Shown: positions 1-6,847 of the stretch, in pieces
Numbering within the stretch: the stretch's first letter is position 1
Layout: each line of letters begins with the position of its first letter
Assembly: GCA_023132105.1 (NCBI GenBank)
Contig: JAGLYS010000227.1
Location: 1-7,992, forward strand
Source of the DNA: Caldifarciminota bacterium
GTDB lineage: Bacteria; Hydrothermota; 32-111; QNBC01
DNA: 7,992 nucleotides
Direction of reading: 5' to 3'
Notes under the pieces: generated by a model
Databases searched by the model: none
What the model saw: only the letters and a program-made list of their open reading frames with translations
What the model was told of the DNA's origin: nothing
Translations under genes and position numbers: made by a program

Positions 1-40
1 TTCCTCGCCCTTGATGGGAGAGGATTAGAGGTGAGGGTGA
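1..40. repeat. Dispersed GC-richer repeat, left copy (inverse of 7942-7981)
   Basis: This 40-base stretch is the reverse complement of 7942-7981 with 37 of 40 positions identical; the mismatches are at window positions 18, 12 and 27 or their mates. It is clearly richer in G+C than its surroundings. Its first part can fold: TCCTCgCCC (2-10) pairs with GGGaGAGGA (16-24) around a TTGAT loop, with one G/A mismatch. The second part (25-40) is a G-rich run ending GTGAGGGTGA. It lies in non-coding DNA upstream of the first promoter. Short palindromic intergenic repeats of the form TCCTCTCCC...GGGAGAGGA are, from general recollection, scattered through many bacterial genomes; I could not search to confirm the family. 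Confidence 0.8.
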
Positions 41-112
41 TTATATTTGAATTTCTATAGCAAAGGTGGTAAGTATGTCTATACCTATCTGATTATAAAT
101 ATAACAAATCTA

Positions 113-141
113 TTGACCAAATGATAAAAATGGTATATTCT
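113..141 (+). promoter_or_regulatory. Sigma70-type promoter for the substrate-binding protein gene
   Basis: TTGACC (113-118) and TATTCT (136-141) are separated by exactly 17 bases, a good match to a housekeeping -35/-10 pair. Transcription would start near 148, giving a leader of about 30 bases before the ATG at 178. A strong Shine-Dalgarno, AAGGAGG at 166-172, lies five bases before that ATG. An overlapping TATATT at 134-139 is an alternative -10 but leaves a 15-base spacer. Confidence 0.6.
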
Positions 142-177
142 TTAATATAAGAGAATAGTATTTGAAAGGAGGATCTC

Positions 178-1296
178 ATGAAAAGGATACTTTTAATTGT
201 TTTAATAGTAGTTATCCTATTATCAATATCATGTAAAAGGGAAGTTACTGAAATAAAAATTGGCGTATTGTTACCTCTTACCGGTGAATTATCCCATTAT
301 GGCAAATCGACTTTAAACGGTATTCAATTGGCAGTAGAACAATACAATAAACAAAACACACCAATAATATCCCTTGAAATTATTGATAATAAGGGAAATG
401 ATGAGTTGTCAAAAAATGGCGTTACAAAATTGAAAGAGAAGAATGTGATAGCAATAATTGGGCCCATTACAAGTTCAAACACCATAAATGCCTCTTTAGC
501 AGCTCAAAAATGTGCAATTCCTCAAATAGTCCCTGCTGCAACGCATGTACTTGCTACAAGATACTCAAGATGTAGCTGGAGAATATGTTATACAGATGAT
601 GATCAAGGAAATGTTATGGCTCATTTTGCCTATTATACAATGGACCTAAAAAAATCATATAATATTGTTGACACATCTAATATTTACAGTAAGGGTTTGG
701 AAATGTATTTTCAAAATACTTTTGAATCAACAAAAGGAAAGGTAGTCGAAAAATACTATATGACATCAGGAAAGTATGATTTAACCCAAATAGCAAATCG
801 TATAAAACATTCCGGAGCTGAATTTGTATTTATGCCACTATATTATACAGATACATATAAAATAATAAGGGGATTAAGAAAATTAGGTATCGATAAGCCT
901 ATTCTGGGAAGTGACGGTTGGGACTCGCCATTGATGTATGAAAAAGGATTTGATTTGCCCGGCAATAATTATTTTTGCACACATTTCTTTTATAAAACAG
1001 AAAACCCATTTATAAAAGAATTTGTAGAAAGCTATAAAGTCAAATTTAATACAATACCTAATAGCTTATCAGCTCTTGGATATGACGCAATTTCTTTAAT
1101 CATATATGAAATCAAAAACAATAAAACCTATAATAGAAGTGCTCTGTTAACATCACTGATTAGTTTGGAATCTTTTTCAGGTGTTACCGGTTCTATGCGA
1201 TACAATAAAAGACAAGATCCGATCAAAGGTTTCTTTATCTTAAAAATAAGCAACGATGGTGTTTCATTAAATCAAAGAATAGAACCTTCTATGTGA
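178..1296 (+). CDS. ABC transporter substrate-binding lipoprotein, branched-chain amino acid (LivJ/LivK-like) type
   Basis: This is a periplasmic solute-binding protein of the type 1 fold used by branched-chain amino acid and amide ABC importers. It would capture ligand outside the inner membrane and deliver it to a permease. The N-terminus is a short positive start (MKR), a hydrophobic stretch to about residue 15 and a lipobox-like LSISC with Cys19, so it is probably a lipid-anchored exported protein; Ser at -3 makes the lipobox imperfect. Family signatures follow: IKIGVLLPLTGELSHYG (26-42), AIIGPITSSNT (92-102, the usual ligand-contacting Ser/Thr region), a YTDDDQGNVMA stretch (138-148) and GSDGWDS (244-250). 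Length (372 aa) is normal. The start is secure because of AAGGAGG five bases upstream. No livH/M/G/F-like partner lies in the window, so it is an orphan here. The ligand cannot be read from sequence; this fold also binds amides, urea and other small molecules. Confidence 0.9.
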   Translation: MKRILLIVLIVVILLSISCKREVTEIKIGVLLPLTGELSHYGKSTLNGIQLAVEQYNKQNTPIISLEIIDNKGNDELSKNGVTKLKEKNVIAIIGPITSSNTINASLAAQKCAIPQIVPAATHVLATRYSRCSWRICYTDDDQGNVMAHFAYYTMDLKKSYNIVDTSNIYSKGLEMYFQNTFESTKGKVVEKYYMTSGKYDLTQIANRIKHSGAEFVFMPLYYTDTYKIIRGLRKLGIDKPILGSDGWDSPLMYEKGFDLPGNNYFCTHFFYKTENPFIKEFVESYKVKFNTIPNSLSALGYDAISLIIYEIKNNKTYNRSALLTSLISLESFSGVTGSMRYNKRQDPIKGFFILKISNDGVSLNQRIEPSM

Positions 1297-1372
1297 TTCG
1301 GGAAATATATAGGTTCAAGATATTCAACCACTGCTTTACTACTCGTAATTTATAAATTTAGGGTACAGATAC

Positions 1373-1393
1373 ACTCTCTACTCTCTACTCTTT
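1373..1393. repeat. Three tandem copies of a 7-base unit, ACTCTCT
   Basis: ACTCTCT occurs at 1373-1379 and 1380-1386, followed by ACTCTTT at 1387-1393 with one C-to-T change. The tract is pyrimidine-rich on the + strand and lies about 30 bases upstream of a strong -35 box. It resembles the 7-base-unit tract at 7761-7790 in unit length but not in sequence. Confidence 0.75.
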
Positions 1394-1421
1394 CCTATTT
1401 ATACATATTTCAATGAACTGC

Positions 1422-1450
1422 TTGACATATACATCTTATTTTGTTATTTT
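1422..1450 (+). promoter_or_regulatory. Near-consensus sigma70-type promoter for the barrel-truB-ribF-rpsO-pnp operon
   Basis: A perfect TTGACA (1422-1427) is followed after exactly 17 bases by TATTTT (1445-1450). The expected start point near 1457 leaves only about 19 bases of leader, which contains the Shine-Dalgarno AGGAG (1466-1470) five bases before the ATG at 1476. No comparably good promoter is seen before truB, ribF, rpsO or pnp, so this is the best candidate for driving the whole run. Confidence 0.7.
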
Positions 1451-1475
1451 AATCAAAATTTAAATAGGAGTATGT

Positions 1476-2513
1476 ATGCTTAAAAATCCTCCATTATATG
1501 CATTGATAATAATTGCTATTGTTTTATTACCTGGGATGTTATTCGCCACAGCAAATCAGGCTGGAGCAGTTTTCCTAACAATCTTTCCCGGCGCAGGGCC
1601 TGTAGGAATGGGCAATGCTTATACAGCAATAGCAGATAATGCACTTTCGAATTATTATAACATAGCCGGGGCAGCAAATATCAATCAAAGCGAAATCGCC
1701 CTTATGCATGCAAACTGGTTAAGTGGTTTAGCCGATGATATGTATTATGAATATTTCTCAATCGTTCATCCTGTAAAGAAGTGGAAAGGGGTAATTGGAG
1801 GAGAAATAATATATATTACACCCGGATTAATTGATGCACAGGATGAAACGGGTAGTATCAATATACAATACAGAGTTTTTGATCTTGCAGCAAAGGTTAC
1901 ATATGCTACGGCAATTACAGACAAATTATACCTGGGTGTTGGGCTTAAATTCATATATTCTTTTCTTGCCCCCGGTTGGGTAATTAGAATAATTTTACCT
2001 GCAAATACCGGCAGCGGTGAAGGAGTGGGAATAGCCGGTGATTTCGGACTTTTATATAAAGTAATAAAGGATAGATTTAATATTGGTGTTTCCCTTCAAA
2101 ACTTTGGCCCGAATATCAATTATTTACAATCCGAAAGTTCGGATCCCTTACCGAGATTAGTACGATTAGGTTTTGCATATACTCCAATAAAGGATTCACT
2201 GAATCAATTATCCATTGCTACCGATTTTATCAAGGTTCTTGTTTTTGGTGCTGATTCAAGTGGTGCAACAGTGATGGAAATTTTAAAAGATGAACTATAT
2301 GACACATGGGTTGGCACGGGAATCGAATACACATATTATAATTTTTTAATGGCAAGGATTGGGTATTTCCTTGATATGGCAGGTGTAAGAAGAGGATTTA
2401 CATATGGTGGTGGTATAAAAATAAAACAGTTTACAATTGACATTGGAGTCGATTCAGATATTTATGATTTTCAAACAAGCAACTATAGAGTCTCACTTAG
2501 TTACCGATTCTGA
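1476..2513 (+). CDS. PorV/PorQ-family outer-membrane beta-barrel protein
   Basis: The protein has a hydrophobic signal segment (about residues 8-23) ending in an A-T-A cleavage-like site (24-26). The mature N-terminus carries the family signature: FLTIFPGAGPVGMGNAY (33-49), then AIADNALSNYYNIAGAA (51-67). These match the PorV/PorQ pattern of small-residue/MGxAy, then aDda, then a tyrosine/asparagine 'yyNpAG' motif. The rest alternates polar and aromatic residues as barrel strands do, and it ends in YRVSLSYRF with a C-terminal Phe, the usual outer-membrane barrel insertion signal. PorV and PorQ are known as accessory barrels of type IX secretion in Bacteroidota, but many lineages carry homologues of unknown role and no type IX gene is visible here. 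At 345 aa it is normal to slightly short. It has its own promoter and SD. Its last 50 bases overlap the likely truB start, which implies co-transcription. An out-of-frame ATG at 1472 is ignored. Confidence 0.8.
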   Translation: MLKNPPLYALIIIAIVLLPGMLFATANQAGAVFLTIFPGAGPVGMGNAYTAIADNALSNYYNIAGAANINQSEIALMHANWLSGLADDMYYEYFSIVHPVKKWKGVIGGEIIYITPGLIDAQDETGSINIQYRVFDLAAKVTYATAITDKLYLGVGLKFIYSFLAPGWVIRIILPANTGSGEGVGIAGDFGLLYKVIKDRFNIGVSLQNFGPNINYLQSESSDPLPRLVRLGFAYTPIKDSLNQLSIATDFIKVLVFGADSSGATVMEILKDELYDTWVGTGIEYTYYNFLMARIGYFLDMAGVRRGFTYGGGIKIKQFTIDIGVDSDIYDFQTSNYRVSLSYRF

Positions 2514-3381
2514 CATTAATGATTGTCTCTTAATCGATAAACCGTCTAAAATTTCGACATTCGATATAATAAGAAATTTAAAACGATATCTTAATAAAAA
2601 GGTAAAAATTGGACATTGTGGAACATTGGACCCATTTGCAACAGGTTTAGTCGTAATACTATTTGGGAAATCAACAAAGATTCAGCGATTTATTCAACAC
2701 AGTAGAAAGATATATATAGGTAAGCTTATACTTGGAGTTAAAACCGATACACTTGATATGACAGGAAAAATCTTAAAAAAGGAACAAGCTCCCGAACCTT
2801 CTCAAAAAGATATATTAAATATTAGAAATAGAATATTATCAATAAACTTCCAAATACCTCCAAAATACTCTGCTGTTAAAAAGAATGGAATTCCATTATA
2901 TAAATATGCAAGAAAAGGGGTAGATGTTTCAGTTCAGCCAAGAGAAATAAAGATATATGATTTTGAAATCACAGATTATAAATATCCATATATAACATTT
3001 AAAACTGAGGTCTCCGGTGGAACCTATATAAGATCACTGGCAGAATCCGTTGGCAACATTTTAAAAACATATGCTTCACTTGAAGAATTAAGACGATTAA
3101 CGATAGATAATATTTCAGTAGAGAATGCTGTTCCTTTATCTTCAATCAACTCATTTGAAGATATCAATGTAAATCTTATATCAAGCTCCAGTCTTATTAG
3201 TATGCCTGAAATTATAATTGACATATCAATGCAAAAAGATATTATACATGGAAAATCAATTGACATAGAAACTACAAGCAGTAACAATCAGTTGTTCAAG
3301 CTAATATTTCGAAAAAAGTTAATTGCTATAGGGAAATTAGCAGATGACAATAGGATTCATCCTGTTAAAGTGCTTGTATGA
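2464..3381 (+). CDS. truB: tRNA pseudouridine(55) synthase TruB
   Basis: TruB converts uridine 55 in the T-loop of most tRNAs to pseudouridine, acting in the cytoplasm. Numbering from the ATG at 2464 (305 aa), the motif CLLIDKPSKIS starts at 21. KIGHCGTLDPFATG (48-61) carries the catalytic Asp56, equivalent to Asp48 of the E. coli enzyme. KYSAVKKNGIPLYKYARKG and SGGTYIRSLAESVG are the expected substrate-binding and active-site motifs. The C-terminal [24 protein letters not shown] resembles the PUA-like tail. The open frame extends back to a TTG at 2437. I chose ATG 2464 as the only standard ATG/GTG codon before the conserved core, though no Shine-Dalgarno sits at proper distance, so reinitiation from the upstream gene is likely. 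Its TGA overlaps the next ATG as ATGA (3378-3381). An unusual ATT at 2515 cannot be excluded as the true start. Confidence 0.95.
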   Translation: MIFKQATIESHLVTDSDINDCLLIDKPSKISTFDIIRNLKRYLNKKVKIGHCGTLDPFATGLVVILFGKSTKIQRFIQHSRKIYIGKLILGVKTDTLDMTGKILKKEQAPEPSQKDILNIRNRILSINFQIPPKYSAVKKNGIPLYKYARKGVDVSVQPREIKIYDFEITDYKYPYITFKTEVSGGTYIRSLAESVGNILKTYASLEELRRLTIDNISVENAVPLSSINSFEDINVNLISSSSLISMPEIIIDISMQKDIIHGKSIDIETTSSNNQLFKLIFRKKLIAIGKLADDNRIHPVKVLV

Positions 3382-4337
3382 AAATATTAAGAGATATCAA
3401 CAATTTAAATCTTAAAAACACATACATTGCAATTGGAAGTTTCGATGGTATTCATAAAGGTCATCAATATCTTATATCAAAAATGATTAAAGATGCAAAA
3501 AAGAACAAACATCCGAGTGTTGTGCTTACTTATGACCCTATTCCAAGATATTTTATAAATAATTTGAAAGATGATATAATGCTTACAACATTAGATGAAA
3601 AAGTCAATTTAATAAGTCAATTGAATCCTGATTATATTGTTATAATAAATTTTACAAATCAAATTTGGCATATGAAAGCTTATGATTTTTTAAGAAATGT
3701 TTTAGTAGCTAAACTGGATGTACAAAAGATATTTATAGGGAAAAACCATCACTTCGGATATAACCGTGAGGGAACGCCTGAATTTATAAAATCTTATAAA
3801 GATATATTCTCATTTGATATTGAAATAATCGAACCGCTATTTGATCATCATTCAAAAAAAGCAATTAGCAGTTCATTAATAAGAAAATTGTTATGTGAAA
3901 GAGTATTTTCATATGTTTTAGATTTACTCGCACATCCATATTTGATTTCAGGTACAGTTATTCATGGGAAAGGTATTGGAAAGAATATCGGCATACCAAC
4001 AGCAAATATATCCGTTGAGAAAGGTAAATTATTGCCTCCAAGTGGTGTATACCCCTCCAAGGTAAAATTAGAAAACAAAATCTATAACGGAGCTCTTGCA
4101 ATAGGTATAGCGCCAACAATAAAAAAAGAAAAAACTAAAAATATTGAATTGCATATTTTTAATTTTAATGATAATATATATTCTTATAAGATTGAATTGT
4201 ATCTTATAAAATACTTGCGTAAAGAAATGTTCTTTGACAGTAAAGAAAAGTTAATAAATGAAATAAATAAAGATATTAAACAAAGCAAAGATATACTTAA
4301 GGAGGTTACTGAGTATGGCTTTAAACAAAGAGGATAA
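3378..4337 (+). CDS. ribF: Bifunctional riboflavin kinase / FAD synthetase RibF
   Basis: RibF phosphorylates riboflavin to FMN and adenylylates FMN to FAD. The N-terminal nucleotidyltransferase half shows [13 protein letters not shown] with the HxGH motif at 26-29, [14 protein letters not shown] (119-132) and ISSSLIR (163-169, the counterpart of the ISSTxIR nucleotide-binding motif). The C-terminal kinase half shows [20 protein letters not shown] with PTAN at 207-210 (Mg/ATP site), LPPSGVY (219-225) and NIELHIFNF with the probable catalytic Glu257. Both activities should therefore be present, and 319 aa is the usual length. Mild divergences are HHFG where DFRFG is common and FNF where LDF is common. 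The start overlaps the truB stop by four bases (ATGA), indicating translational coupling. The last 23 bases overlap rpsO, and the rpsO ribosome-binding site lies inside this gene. Confidence 0.95.
   Translation: MKILRDINNLNLKNTYIAIGSFDGIHKGHQYLISKMIKDAKKNKHPSVVLTYDPIPRYFINNLKDDIMLTTLDEKVNLISQLNPDYIVIINFTNQIWHMKAYDFLRNVLVAKLDVQKIFIGKNHHFGYNREGTPEFIKSYKDIFSFDIEIIEPLFDHHSKKAISSSLIRKLLCERVFSYVLDLLAHPYLISGTVIHGKGIGKNIGIPTANISVEKGKLLPPSGVYPSKVKLENKIYNGALAIGIAPTIKKEKTKNIELHIFNFNDNIYSYKIELYLIKYLRKEMFFDSKEKLINEINKDIKQSKDILKEVTEYGFKQRG
4299..4305 (+). promoter_or_regulatory. Strong Shine-Dalgarno of rpsO inside ribF
   Basis: AAGGAGG lies nine bases before the ATG at 4315 and is embedded in the last codons of ribF. 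It fixes the rpsO start and lets S15 be made at high level independently of coupling to ribF. Confidence 0.8.
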
Positions 4338-4584
4338 AATTAAAATCATTAAGGATTTTGGGAAAGATAAAAATGATTCCGGTTCCACCGAAGTACAAAT
4401 TGCTATTTTAACGGAAAGAATCAAATATCTCACCGATCATTTAAAAATTAATAAAAAAGATTTTCATTCGAGAATGGGTCTTCTAAAGATGGTAGGAAAA
4501 AGAAGAAGATTATTGAATTACCTTATTAAAAAGGATTTTAACAAATATAAAGAACTGATTGGAAGATTAGGTTTAAGAAAGTAA
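4315..4584 (+). CDS. rpsO: 30S ribosomal protein S15
   Basis: S15 is a primary 16S rRNA-binding protein that organises the central domain of the 30S subunit and contacts the 50S through an inter-subunit bridge. The 89-residue length is exactly that of the bacterial family. Hallmarks are [20 protein letters not shown] (21-40), then [20 protein letters not shown] and [13 protein letters not shown], and the terminal LIGRLGLRK. The common DTGSPEVQ is DSGSTEVQ here, a conservative change. The start is fixed by AAGGAGG nine bases upstream. The gene overlaps the 3' end of ribF by 23 bases and is only nine bases from pnp. In E. coli S15 represses its own mRNA; a similar loop here would have to use RNA inside ribF, and I see no clear pseudoknot. 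Confidence 0.97.
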   Translation: MALNKEDKIKIIKDFGKDKNDSGSTEVQIAILTERIKYLTDHLKINKKDFHSRMGLLKMVGKRRRLLNYLIKKDFNKYKELIGRLGLRK

Positions 4585-4593
4585 GAAGGATGT

Positions 4594-6699
4594 ATGGAAT
4601 ATAAAATTGAGACTAATGTAGGAGAAAGAACACTTTCAATTGAAACAGGAAAGATTGCAAAACAGGCAAATGGTTCTTGTGTCGTTAAATATGGAGAAAC
4701 AGTAATATTAGTTACTGCTTGTATGGCAAAAACCCCAAATGAATCTCTTGATTTTTTCCCGCTAACAGTTGAATACAGAGAAAGAATGTATGCCGCAGGT
4801 AAAATACCGGGAGGGTATTTTAAGAGAGAGGGACGACCAAGAGAAAAAGAGATTTTATCTTCAAGATTGATAGACAGACCTATCAGACCCCTGTTTCCTG
4901 ACAATTTCAGAAACGAGACTCAAATAATCATAACGGTTTTATCATATGATCAAGTAAATGAACCTGATATTTTAGGAGTTATTGGTGCAAGTATTGCTTT
5001 ATCTATATCCGATATTCCTTTCTTAACACCTGTTGCTGCCGTTAGAATAGGTAAAGTTGCCGGTCATTTTGTGATTAATCCTACAATATCTCAAATACAA
5101 GAGGGCTCGATAAATTTAATAATAGCAGGGAATAAAGACAGGATTACGATGATTGAAGGAAGTTGTGATGAGATAAATGAAAAGGATCTTTTGGAAGCAC
5201 TTACAAAAGCACAAATTGAAATCGGAAGGATAATTGAAATCGAAGAAGAACTCATATCTAAAATAAATCCTGTTAAAATTGAGATTGAAGAAAAACTTAA
5301 AACCGAAAATCTTCAGGAAAAGGTAATTAACCTTATCGGTGATAGATTCAAGGAAATTGCGAATATAAGCGAGAAAAAAGAACGCAATAATGCCTATAAC
5401 GAAATTCAAGGTTCAATAATGAATAGTCTTTTAGAGGAGTTTCCCGAAAAAGAGAAAGAAATTAATTCCTATTTCGATGATACCAAAAAGAAGGTAATGA
5501 GAGATAAGATACTGAATGAGAATATTAGACTTGATGGAAGAAAATTTGATGAAATCAGACAAATAACTTGTGAAATCGGTGTTCTGCCAAGGGTACATGG
5601 ATCAGCGTTGTTTACAAGAGGGGAAACACAGAGCTTAGGGACCTGTACACTGGGAACAGAATATGACACTCAAAAAATGGAAGAGCTTGGAGCTGAATTG
5701 ACTAAATCATTTTTGCTTCACTATAATTTTCCACCTTTTAGCGTAGGAGAAGTTGGAAGAATGTTTGGACCGGGAAGAAGAGAAATCGGACATGGTCATC
5801 TTGCTGAAACAGCTTTGAGAGCCATTATACCTTCGGAAGAAATATTTCCCTATACAATAAGAATTGTTTCCGATATCCTTGAATCAAATGGATCTTCATC
5901 TATGGCTACAGTATGTAGCGGATCACTTAGCTTGATGGAAGCAGGCATACCTATCAAATCACATGCTGCTGGTATTGCGATGGGACTGGTATATAATAAT
6001 GATGACAATTATGTTGTTCTTTCCGATATAACGGGAGAAGAAGATCACTATGCCGATATGGATTTCAAGATTGCAGGAACAACAAATGGAATATCAGCCA
6101 TTCAACTTGATACAAAAACAACCGGAATTTCTCTGGAAATATTATCGAAAGCACTTGAGCAGTCAAAAGCAGGCATCATTTTTATACTTTCAAAAATGAA
6201 TGAAACAATTTCAGAACCCAAAGCAGAATTATCCCCTTATGCTCCGAGATTGGAAGTACTCATTATCGAAAAAGAGAAAATAGGATTATTAATTGGACCA
6301 GGCGGAAAAACAATAAGAAATATTATTGATACAACTGGTGCTCAAATAGATATAAGTGATGATGGAAAGGTTAAAATTTTCTCTGAAAATTTAGAAAGTA
6401 TTAATGAAACCGTTAATATAATCAAATCTATTACAGAAGATGCAGAACCCGGCAAATTATATATTGGAAAGGTAAAGAAAATTACCGATTTTGGGGCATT
6501 CATCGAAATCCTACCGGGGAAAGACGGTTTATTACATATCTCTCAGATATCAGAGGAGCGAATCGATAAGGTTAGTGATGTTCTTAAAGTTGATGATGAG
6601 GTTATGGTAAAGGTAATTAAAATTGATGATAGAGGGAAAATAAGCCTTTCAAGGAAAGATGTACCTGAAGAGCATCGTAAGATAAATAATTGTAAATAG
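4594..6699 (+). CDS. pnp: Polyribonucleotide nucleotidyltransferase (PNPase)
   Basis: PNPase degrades RNA 3' to 5' using phosphate, releasing nucleoside diphosphates, and can act in reverse to add tails. The 701-residue chain has all family domains. The first RNase PH core includes GYFKREGRPREKEILSSRLI and RPIRPLFP. A helical linker spans about 215-300. The second RNase PH core starts near RLDGRK (312-317), carries the phosphate-binding SSS (434-436) and has EDHYADMDFK with Asp484 and Asp490, equivalent to the E. coli metal/catalytic Asp486 and Asp492. A KH domain has GPGG at 568-571 and an S1 domain starts near 619 (PGKLYIGKVKKITDFGAFIE). The enzyme looks complete and active. The start follows the rpsO stop by nine bases, with an AGAAGGA ribosome-binding site (4584-4590) overlapping that stop. 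There is no room for the long rpsO-pnp spacer with promoter and RNase III hairpin known in E. coli. Confidence 0.97.
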   Translation: MEYKIETNVGERTLSIETGKIAKQANGSCVVKYGETVILVTACMAKTPNESLDFFPLTVEYRERMYAAGKIPGGYFKREGRPREKEILSSRLIDRPIRPLFPDNFRNETQIIITVLSYDQVNEPDILGVIGASIALSISDIPFLTPVAAVRIGKVAGHFVINPTISQIQEGSINLIIAGNKDRITMIEGSCDEINEKDLLEALTKAQIEIGRIIEIEEELISKINPVKIEIEEKLKTENLQEKVINLIGDRFKEIANISEKKERNNAYNEIQGSIMNSLLEEFPEKEKEINSYFDDTKKKVMRDKILNENIRLDGRKFDEIRQITCEIGVLPRVHGSALFTRGETQSLGTCTLGTEYDTQKMEELGAELTKSFLLHYNFPPFSVGEVGRMFGPGRREIGHGHLAETALRAIIPSEEIFPYTIRIVSDILESNGSSSMATVCSGSLSLMEAGIPIKSHAAGIAMGLVYNNDDNYVVLSDITGEEDHYADMDFKIAGTTNGISAIQLDTKTTGISLEILSKALEQSKAGIIFILSKMNETISEPKAELSPYAPRLEVLIIEKEKIGLLIGPGGKTIRNIIDTTGAQIDISDDGKVKIFSENLESINETVNIIKSITEDAEPGKLYIGKVKKITDFGAFIEILPGKDGLLHISQISEERIDKVSDVLKVDDEVMVKVIKIDDRGKISLSRKDVPEEHRKINNCK

Positions 6700-6740
6700 A
6701 ATAAATTAAGAGATTGGGATAATAAAAAGGGAAATACAAC

Positions 6741-6777
6741 CAATTATTAGGGCAGACTTAGTCTGTCCTAATAATTG
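6741..6777 (+). terminator. 17-bp palindrome after pnp, probable transcription terminator or 3'-end hairpin
   Basis: CAATTATTAGGGCAGAC (6741-6757) pairs with GTCTGTCCTAATAATTG (6761-6777) over 17 pairs, one of them G-U, around a TTA loop. It starts about 40 bases after the pnp stop, where a terminator is expected. The trailing sequence (GTCAAATTTTAGTTT) has only an interrupted T-run, so termination may be weak or factor-assisted. Being nearly symmetric it could also work on the - strand or protect the pnp message 3' end. The length and near-perfection would also fit a dispersed palindromic repeat. Confidence 0.65.
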
Positions 6778-6795
6778 TCAAATTTTAGTTTGCGA

Positions 6796-6824
6796 TTTAC
6801 AATCCTCTAATTTTTTATTATAAT
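6796..6824 (+). promoter_or_regulatory. Near-consensus sigma70-type promoter for the Cys-rich/membrane protein pair
   Basis: TTTACA (6796-6801) and a perfect TATAAT (6819-6824) are separated by exactly 17 bases. Transcription would begin near 6831, leaving about 17 bases of leader with AAAGGA (6836-6841) six bases before the ATG at 6848. This makes the downstream pair an independent transcription unit from pnp. Confidence 0.75.
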
Positions 6825-6847
6825 ATCCCAATACGAAAGGATGTTAT

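Larger units (their letters stand above)
1297..1475. other. Intergenic region with short tandem repeat and promoter
   Basis: This stretch separates the substrate-binding gene from the barrel-led operon. It holds a 12-base perfect AT palindrome (AATTTATAAATT, 1347-1358), which is plausible by chance, a CT-rich tandem repeat (1373-1393) and the promoter at 1422-1450. I see no convincing rho-independent terminator after the gene ending at 1296, and no ORF worth calling. Confidence 0.6.
6713..6832. other. Imperfect long inverted repeat spanning the pnp 3' intergenic region
   Basis: ATTGGGAT plus AATAAAAA (6713-6728) on the left is complementary to TTTTTATT (6812-6819) and ATCCCAAT (6825-6832) on the right. 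The two right-hand halves are separated by a five-base bulge (6820-6824). The arms enclose the strong palindrome at 6741-6777 and the -35 box; the -10 box of the next gene straddles the right arm. No flanking target-site duplication is obvious. It could be a small non-autonomous insertion, a structured RNA 3' end, or partly chance, since half of the outer stem is A/T-only. Confidence 0.35.

Noticed and set aside
1347..1358. 12-base perfect palindrome AATTTATAAATT after the binding-protein gene
   Set aside because: A/T-only, no loop and no T-run; expected by chance in this composition, so not called a terminator or operator.
4234..4260. Perfect TTGACA at 4234-4239 inside ribF, possible internal promoter for rpsO
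   Set aside because: No acceptable -10 at 16-18 bases; the nearest, TAAATG at 15 bases, is poor, and AT-rich coding DNA yields such matches by chance.
4518..4904. 128-residue reverse-strand open frame over rpsO/pnp
   Set aside because: It is the antisense shadow of strongly conserved rpsO and pnp coding sequence, with no recognisable motifs or supported start.
5116..5409. 97-residue Phe-rich reverse-strand open frame inside pnp
   Set aside because: The Phe/Asn/Leu-rich composition is what antisense of Lys/Glu/Ile-rich coding DNA gives; it lies fully within the PNPase gene.
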